DNA of 64,000 nt. Origin: Acidobacteriota bacterium (lineage in GTDB: Bacteria > Acidobacteriota > Terriglobia > Terriglobales > Acidobacteriaceae). A model generated the notes under the pieces. It saw only the letters and a program-made list of their open reading frames with translations. It did not search any database and was not told where the DNA came from. How positions within the stretch are numbered: position 1 is the first letter of the stretch; every line of letters begins with the position of its first letter. The translations under genes and the position numbers were made by a program. The DNA is taken from assembly GCA_021779935.1 (NCBI GenBank), contig JAJXZT010000062.1:179825-243824 (forward strand). The letters run 5' to 3'. This document shows, in pieces, positions 60,267 through 64,000 of the stretch.

Positions 60267-60512
60267 ATGATTGAATTGACTCGATTAAACGGAAAGAAGC
60301 TGGCGGTGAACGCCGACCTTATTAAGTTCGTCGAGCAGGCGCCCGACACCGTCCTCACTCTTGTCACCGGCGAAAAGCTCGTCGTCTGCGAAAGCTCCGA
60401 AGAGATTCTTCAGCGCATCATCGACTTCCGCAGGACCGTGCTGCTCGGCGTCGCACCGGCTTCCCCACCGGTTCCCACACTGGACGTTTCAGAAGAACAG
60501 GATCAGGACTAA
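60267..60512 (+). CDS. flbD: FlbD family flagellar protein
   Basis: An 81-residue protein with the FlbD-family text IELTRLNGKKLAVNADLIKFVEQAPDTVLTLVTGEKLVVCESSEEILQRIIDFR. This small family (spirochaetes, firmicutes and others) is unrelated to the Caulobacter activator of the same name and is commonly found next to motA. Its role is unclear. The motA GTG lies 12 bp after its stop. Confidence 0.9.
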   Translation: MIELTRLNGKKLAVNADLIKFVEQAPDTVLTLVTGEKLVVCESSEEILQRIIDFRRTVLLGVAPASPPVPTLDVSEEQDQD

Positions 60513-60524
60513 TCGGGAGATCGC

Positions 60525-61307
60525 GTGGATAAGAGCACCATCATCGGAATCTTTGTTGGGATCGGCGGAATCCTCGCCGGGCTGCTCATTGAAGGCGGGA
60601 AACTCAGTCAGATCATCCAGCCCACCGCCGCCATGATCGTCTTCGGCGGCACCATGGGTGCCGTCATGCTTCAGTTCCCGCTCAAAACCGTCTTCTCCGC
60701 CTTCAAGCAGGTCAAGTACGTCATCGTCGAACCCCAGAACACTGCCGGCGCCAAGATCGCCGAGCTCGTGCAATATGCCAACAAGGCGCGCCGCGACGGC
60801 ATCGTCTCGCTCGATTCCGACCTCAAGGGCATCACCGATCCGTTCCTCAGCAAGTCCCTCATGCTCGCCATCGACGGCACCGAACCCCAGGAACTTCGCA
60901 AGATGATGGAGTTCGAGCTCGACGCCCTCGCCGAGCACGAGGAGGACATTCCCAAGGTCTTCGAATCTGCCGGCGGATTTTCACCCACCATCGGCATCAT
61001 CGGCGCTGTCCTCGGACTCATCCAGGTCATGCAGCACTTGCAGAACATCGATGAGGTCGGCCGCGGCATTGCCGTGGCTTTTGTCGCCACCATCTACGGC
61101 GTCGGCGCCGCCAACCTGTTCTTTCTTCCCGTCTCCGGCAAGCTCAAGGTGCGCATGCGCCACAGCCAGTCCCTGCGAGAAATGACGCTTGAAGGCGTCA
61201 TCTCCATTCTCGAAGGCATGAACCCTCGCATGCTCGAGAGCAAGTTGCTCGGCTTCATTCAGGACGAGGAGATCGCCAAGGCCAAACCCCAGGACGAGCA
61301 ATCATGA
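60525..61307 (+). CDS. motA: Flagellar stator protein MotA
   Basis: A 260-residue stator subunit with four membrane spans. GTG start at 60525 behind GGGAG. Signature text: GIFVGIGGILAGLLIEGGKL, FGGTMGAVMLQFP, GFSPTIGIIGAVLGLIQVMQHL, GVGAANLFFLPVSGKLK. It carries the cytoplasmic charged loop that contacts FliG and the proline-bearing spans that surround the proton path. Overlaps motB by 4 bp. Confidence 0.95.
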   Translation: MDKSTIIGIFVGIGGILAGLLIEGGKLSQIIQPTAAMIVFGGTMGAVMLQFPLKTVFSAFKQVKYVIVEPQNTAGAKIAELVQYANKARRDGIVSLDSDLKGITDPFLSKSLMLAIDGTEPQELRKMMEFELDALAEHEEDIPKVFESAGGFSPTIGIIGAVLGLIQVMQHLQNIDEVGRGIAVAFVATIYGVGAANLFFLPVSGKLKVRMRHSQSLREMTLEGVISILEGMNPRMLESKLLGFIQDEEIAKAKPQDEQS

Positions 61308-62065
61308 GCAGGAAGAAGAAGCCCGAGCACGCCAACCACGAACGATGGTTGGTTTCCTACGCCGATTTCATCACTCTGCTCTTTGCCTTCTTCGTCGTCC
61401 TCTACGCCTCGTCACAGGTCGACAAAAACAAGATGGGCCAGCTCGCCGCCTCCATCGAGGCTGCCTTTCAGGATCTTGGAGTTTTCCAGGGAGGTTCCAT
61501 CGGTCCGGCCGTCAATCGCGCCACCCCTCCCCGCGCCGCGCCCGCCAAGCCGCGTGCCGAAGAGATCGCCAACGTCGCGGAAATGAACCGTATTGCCGAG
61601 CGCGAGGCCGCGACCGAAAAGATGCGCCAGCAAGTCGCCGCCCGTCTTGCAGAGGAAATTCGCAGGCATGCCGTCGACGTCCGCAAGGGGCCCGACGGCG
61701 TCATCATCAGTCTTCGTGAAGTTGGATTCTTTAACAGTGGATCGGCGCAGATTCGCCCCGACGCCCGTCCGGCGTTCAGCCAGGTAGCTGAAGTGTTGCG
61801 CGAAGCCGATTGCGGTCTGCGCATCGAGGGCCACACCGACAACGTGCCCATTCACAACGCACAGTTCTCTTCCAACTGGGAGCTCTCCACCTCGCGCGCC
61901 ACCGAGGTCATCAAGCTGCTCATGTCCGGATACAACTTCTCTCCCCAGCGTCTCTCGGCCGCCGGCTACGCCGAGTTCCATCCCGTCGCGCCCAATACCA
62001 CCAGCGAAGGCCGCGCCCAGAACCGCCGCATCGACATCGTTATCCTCTCGCCCAACCTACGATAG
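61304..62065 (+). CDS. motB: Flagellar stator protein MotB
   Basis: A 253-residue stator subunit. The single span SYADFITLLFAFFVVLYA at about 19-36 has the proton-carrying aspartate (Asp22). The plug region follows, and residues about 120-250 form an OmpA-like peptidoglycan-binding domain (IEGHTDNVPIHNAQFSSNWELSTSRATEVI and the RLSAAGYAEFHPVAPNTTSEGRAQNRRIDIVI end). Its last 9 bp overlap the stop region of the convergent response regulator. Confidence 0.95.
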   Translation: MSRKKKPEHANHERWLVSYADFITLLFAFFVVLYASSQVDKNKMGQLAASIEAAFQDLGVFQGGSIGPAVNRATPPRAAPAKPRAEEIANVAEMNRIAEREAATEKMRQQVAARLAEEIRRHAVDVRKGPDGVIISLREVGFFNSGSAQIRPDARPAFSQVAEVLREADCGLRIEGHTDNVPIHNAQFSSNWELSTSRATEVIKLLMSGYNFSPQRLSAAGYAEFHPVAPNTTSEGRAQNRRIDIVILSPNLR

Positions 62066-62506
62066 CGGCACCCGCCCCGCCGTCGTCATCGAAGTCTGCG
62101 TCAACACCTCCAGCGGTGTCGCCGTCGGACAATCCAGAACTTCGCGCACCAGTTCGTTCAATCCATCCAGCGTGTACGGCTTCTGTAGATATCGAACCCG
62201 CTCGTCCACCATACCCTTGCGCACGATCGCGTTGTCCGTGTAGCCGGACATGAAGATCGTTTTCAGCAGTGGGTTCCGCCCTACCAGCTTCGCCGCCAGG
62301 TCTCTGCCGTTCATCCCCGGCATCACCACGTCCGTCAGCAGCAGGTCGATCTCGCTGCCATGCTTCCCAAAAATCTCCAGCCCCTCTTGCGCGTCCCTGG
62401 CTTCCAGCACCAGGTAGCCTTCCATCTCCAGAACTTCCTTCGTCACGCTCCGCACAAAGTCTTCGTCTTCCACCAACAGAATCATCTCGCCATCGCGTTC
62501 AGCCAT
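62057..62506 (-). CDS. Single-domain response regulator (CheY-like)
   Basis: A 149-residue stand-alone receiver. The acidic pair is VEDEDF, phospho-acceptor is the Asp in LLLTDVVMPGMNG (about residue 58), Thr/Ser is in FMSGYTD, and Lys is in YLQKPYT. No output domain is attached; the last 25 residues are a short Thr-rich tail. Such proteins can act like CheY on the motor or in a phosphorelay. It is convergent with motB and overlaps it tail-to-tail by 9 bp. The PGMNG text is more typical of hybrid-kinase receivers than of CheY itself. Confidence 0.88.
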   Translation of the reverse strand: MAERDGEMILLVEDEDFVRSVTKEVLEMEGYLVLEARDAQEGLEIFGKHGSEIDLLLTDVVMPGMNGRDLAAKLVGRNPLLKTIFMSGYTDNAIVRKGMVDERVRYLQKPYTLDGLNELVREVLDCPTATPLEVLTQTSMTTAGRVPLS

Positions 62507-62716
62507 TGTTGCAGTCTCCAGTCACGACGAGTGTACGGCTGCTCCCGCCGTCGCAATGACCTTCCCCGCAATGATCTCCTCGCCCCGAGTTGCAATCCCG
62601 AACGTTGGCCAAAATGGGAGCAAGTCGCACGCTCCGTTCTGTCTTGATTCGTTTTCTCTTCTTTTCCACAACGCCCGCATTTAACTGACTTTTTCGCTCT
62701 AGATTGATACCGATAA

Positions 62717-62758
62717 CCCCACGTTCGCGCACTCTATTGGGCGATAACGTGGGGCTTT
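62717..62758 (+). terminator. Hairpin CCCCACGTT/AACGTGGGG with T-run
   Basis: Arms at 62717-62725 and 62746-62754 form a perfect 9-bp stem with a 20-nt loop, followed by CTTTTG. No rightward gene ends here except motB 650 bp upstream, so its role is unclear; it may be a remnant or a small RNA terminator. Confidence 0.55.
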
Positions 62759-62792
62759 TGTTGTTGTCTTTTGTCTTTAAGCTTTGGTCTTT

Positions 62793-62819
62793 CGAGACCT
62801 CTGACACTTCCGAAACCTC
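62793..62819. repeat. Triple 9-bp tandem repeat (CGAAACCTC-like)
   Basis: Units at 62793, 62802 and 62811 read CGAGACCTC, TGACACTTC and CGAAACCTC. They resemble the array at 22466-22492. Confidence 0.65.
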
Positions 62820-62860
62820 TTTTCGGCGCGGTGCCTCATGTTGCATCGATTACGATTGAT

Positions 62861-62977
62861 TGAGGGTGCCCCATGTCTGCCTTCCGTCGGCAGACGTGGG
62901 TTCGTCACTTATAGCCTACAGCTATATTTTGAATTACGAACTATCTTACCCTCGTAAGGCTTTCGTGGCCTTACCTG
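62861..62977. repeat. 117-bp structured direct repeat, copy 1
   Basis: This copy and the one at 63735-63851 align without gaps; 96 of 117 positions are identical by my count. A 12-bp stem with a GT pair (62870-62881 with 62889-62900) and a second TATAGC/GCTATA hairpin are present. Another small hairpin follows in AAGGC...GCCTT. Confidence 0.9.
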
Positions 62978-63085
62978 CCGGGGCGTGGCGGTATAACATT
63001 TCAGAATTCCAGGTGCGATCCCTCACTACTATTGTGGCCCGTGGAGCAGGAATCGTGCGATATCTTACACGAGGAAGATAATGCG

Positions 63086-63667
63086 ATGCGCAAAATGAAT
63101 CTAACTTTAGTGGTCTTATGTTTGTTTTCATTTGCTAGTGCAGTACTCGCAAGCGATGGGAATCTTCTTGGTCTCACGATTGACAACTCGACGGGTAAGT
63201 ACACTGTGACTGTCACGAACAAAGAGTTAGGACAGACTCTGCGGATTGCAGCGGAAAGCTCCGGAACACAGATTCCTATTGTGCAATATTCTGGCGGAGG
63301 GTTCATTTATGCCGTGCCAAAGTACCCCAAAATGGACAGACTCATCACAGTATGGCAACCAGGCGTCGCGCTCAATGTGGTTGTCTTCCGCCTCGCTCCG
63401 TCCTCGCAACAAAGAAAAGAGATAGTGTTTAGTGGTTCCTCCGAGATTGAACCAGACATCTTAAACAGCGGCTATGCCAGCGATTTTATGCTTCTATATA
63501 CTGGGAAGCGCTTTGTAAAAGGTAGCAATCAGTGGGTTCCCCGCAGGGCGGTATTGTATGAATGGAATGGCCGATCATATCGGTTGATCAAGACTGTTCC
63601 ATATGAACAGCGTTTTCAGGCGGTTGCAGAAGTAGAGAAGCGAAATTCTGTGGGGCACCGGAAATGA
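63086..63667 (+). CDS. Exported protein of unknown function
   Basis: A 193-residue protein with a signal peptide (KMNLTLVVLCLFSFASAVLAS). The ATG at 63086 follows GAGGAAGATA; another ATG at 63081 is out of frame. No motif is recognised. The mature part looks beta-rich (NSTGKYTVTVTNKELGQTLRIAAESS). It is the only gene between the two 117-bp repeats, and its local base composition is more AT-rich than the flagellar region, which suggests later acquisition. Confidence 0.7.
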   Translation: MRKMNLTLVVLCLFSFASAVLASDGNLLGLTIDNSTGKYTVTVTNKELGQTLRIAAESSGTQIPIVQYSGGGFIYAVPKYPKMDRLITVWQPGVALNVVVFRLAPSSQQRKEIVFSGSSEIEPDILNSGYASDFMLLYTGKRFVKGSNQWVPRRAVLYEWNGRSYRLIKTVPYEQRFQAVAEVEKRNSVGHRK

Positions 63668-63708
63668 TTTTCAATATGTTGGTGTTCTGAACCTGTGAAA
63701 CCCGGGCT

Positions 63709-63732
63709 GGTGGCCCGCATCTGCCCTTCTAG
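63709..63732. repeat. 24-bp direct repeat, copy 1
   Basis: Reads GGTGGCCC followed by (G)CATCT(G)CCCTTCTAG. The same 24 bp with two G-to-A changes occur at 63855-63878. Together they bracket the second 117-bp repeat. Confidence 0.75.
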
Positions 63733-63734
63733 CT

Positions 63735-63851
63735 TGAGGGTGCCCCATATCTGCCAGTAGTTGGCAGATGTGGGTTCGTCGCTTATAGCGAGAAGCTATA
63801 TATAGAATTACGGACTACCTTAACCCTGCAAAGCTTTCGTGGCCTTACCTG
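63735..63851. repeat. 117-bp structured direct repeat, copy 2
   Basis: Copy of 62861-62977. The main stem (63744-63755 with 63763-63774) is kept although one pair changed from G-C to A-T. Confidence 0.9.
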
Positions 63852-63854
63852 ACA

Positions 63855-63878
63855 GGTGGCCCACATCTACCCTTCTAG
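63855..63878. repeat. 24-bp direct repeat, copy 2
   Basis: Second copy of the repeat at 63709-63732, differing at two positions (G to A). Confidence 0.75.
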
Positions 63879-63957
63879 GAGCCTGTCTGAGTAACCGACT
63901 GCGTGTGCGGGTGTGATCGGGGCGGTTCTTGGTTTTCCTGAGCAGGCTTGGTGGCGA

Positions 63958-64000
63958 ATGTTCGTTCGCAAGAAACGAGCGGAACTGGGGCTATTTCAGT
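63958..64000 (+). CDS. Start of a reading frame cut by the window edge
   Basis: An ATG at 63958, with GGTGG ahead, opens a frame for 14 codons, MFVRKKRAELGLFQ, and runs off the window. The basic start recalls transposases, and the 63880-63900 stretch before it might be an IS end, but 14 residues cannot identify it. Confidence 0.3.
   Translation, partial: MFVRKKRAELGLFQ

Noticed and set aside
62499..62846. 115-codon leftward ORF with a repeated SEV pattern
   Set aside because: The pattern is the translation of the 9-bp DNA repeat at 62793-62819, and no ribosome binding site or family match supports coding.
1..64000. CRISPR arrays, tRNA or rRNA genes
   Set aside because: I looked for regularly spaced repeats and conserved tRNA/rRNA stretches in the gaps and saw none; a covariance-model search would be decisive.

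Overview
The window looks like chromosomal DNA of a motile soil acidobacterium (class Terriglobia / Acidobacteriia). The evidence is protein style: two very large Oar-like TonB-dependent receptors with N-terminal carboxypeptidase-regulatory-like domains and no SusD partner, a winged-helix/TPR regulator, an IgA-type M64 peptidase, a PIG-L (LmbE) deacetylase, GC-rich coding sequence, and a Gram-negative flagellum with L and P rings. No rRNA, tRNA or CRISPR array was recognised. The taxonomic call is inference.

Region 1 (1-22.4 kb) is metabolic and accessory. A leftward set encodes a PIG-L deacetylase (cut by the window edge), an APC permease, an argininosuccinate-lyase-like enzyme, a TonB receptor and a ROK regulator. 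A divergent cupin/adenylate-forming-ligase pair follows. Next is a polysaccharide-utilisation-like locus: GH144-type glucanase, GH39 glycosidase and a second TonB receptor read leftward, facing a rightward LacI regulator and MFS transporter. A LacI-type CG-centred palindrome sits just after a predicted sigma-70 promoter of the receptor. At 20.5-22.4 kb a two-gene translationally coupled pair (TIGR02391/Ymh-like and DUF4238) is the best candidate for an undescribed accessory, possibly defence, module.

Region 2 (22.5-29.6 kb) holds dipeptidase E, an M64 peptidase, a winged-helix/TPR regulator, a soluble PAS histidine kinase, an OmpR-type response regulator and a degenerate histidine-kinase-like protein coupled to it.

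Region 3 (29.7-62.5 kb) is a nearly complete flagellar gene cluster. It begins with a sigma-54 activator that lacks a DNA-binding domain and has a degenerate receiver, followed by flgBC-fliEFGHIJ, fliK-flgDE, fliL-SpoA protein-fliOPQR-flhBA-fliA-fliN-MshEN-like gene, flgFGAHIJ, flgMNKL, a leftward fliC-flaG-fliD-fliS-(fliT position) set, and flbD-motA-motB. Sites matching sigma-54 (-24/-12) precede flgB, fliK, fliL and flgF; sites matching sigma-28 precede flgM, fliC and flbD. This suggests a cascade: sigma-54 activator, then basal body and hook plus FliA, then FlgM-gated filament and motor genes. No fliM, flhF, flhG, csrA, fliW or che operon is present.

Region 4 (62.5-64 kb) is more AT-rich and repeat-laden. 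It carries one exported hypothetical protein flanked by two 117-bp imperfect direct repeats whose hairpin stem shows a compensatory base-pair change. The window ends inside a new reading frame that may belong to a mobile element.
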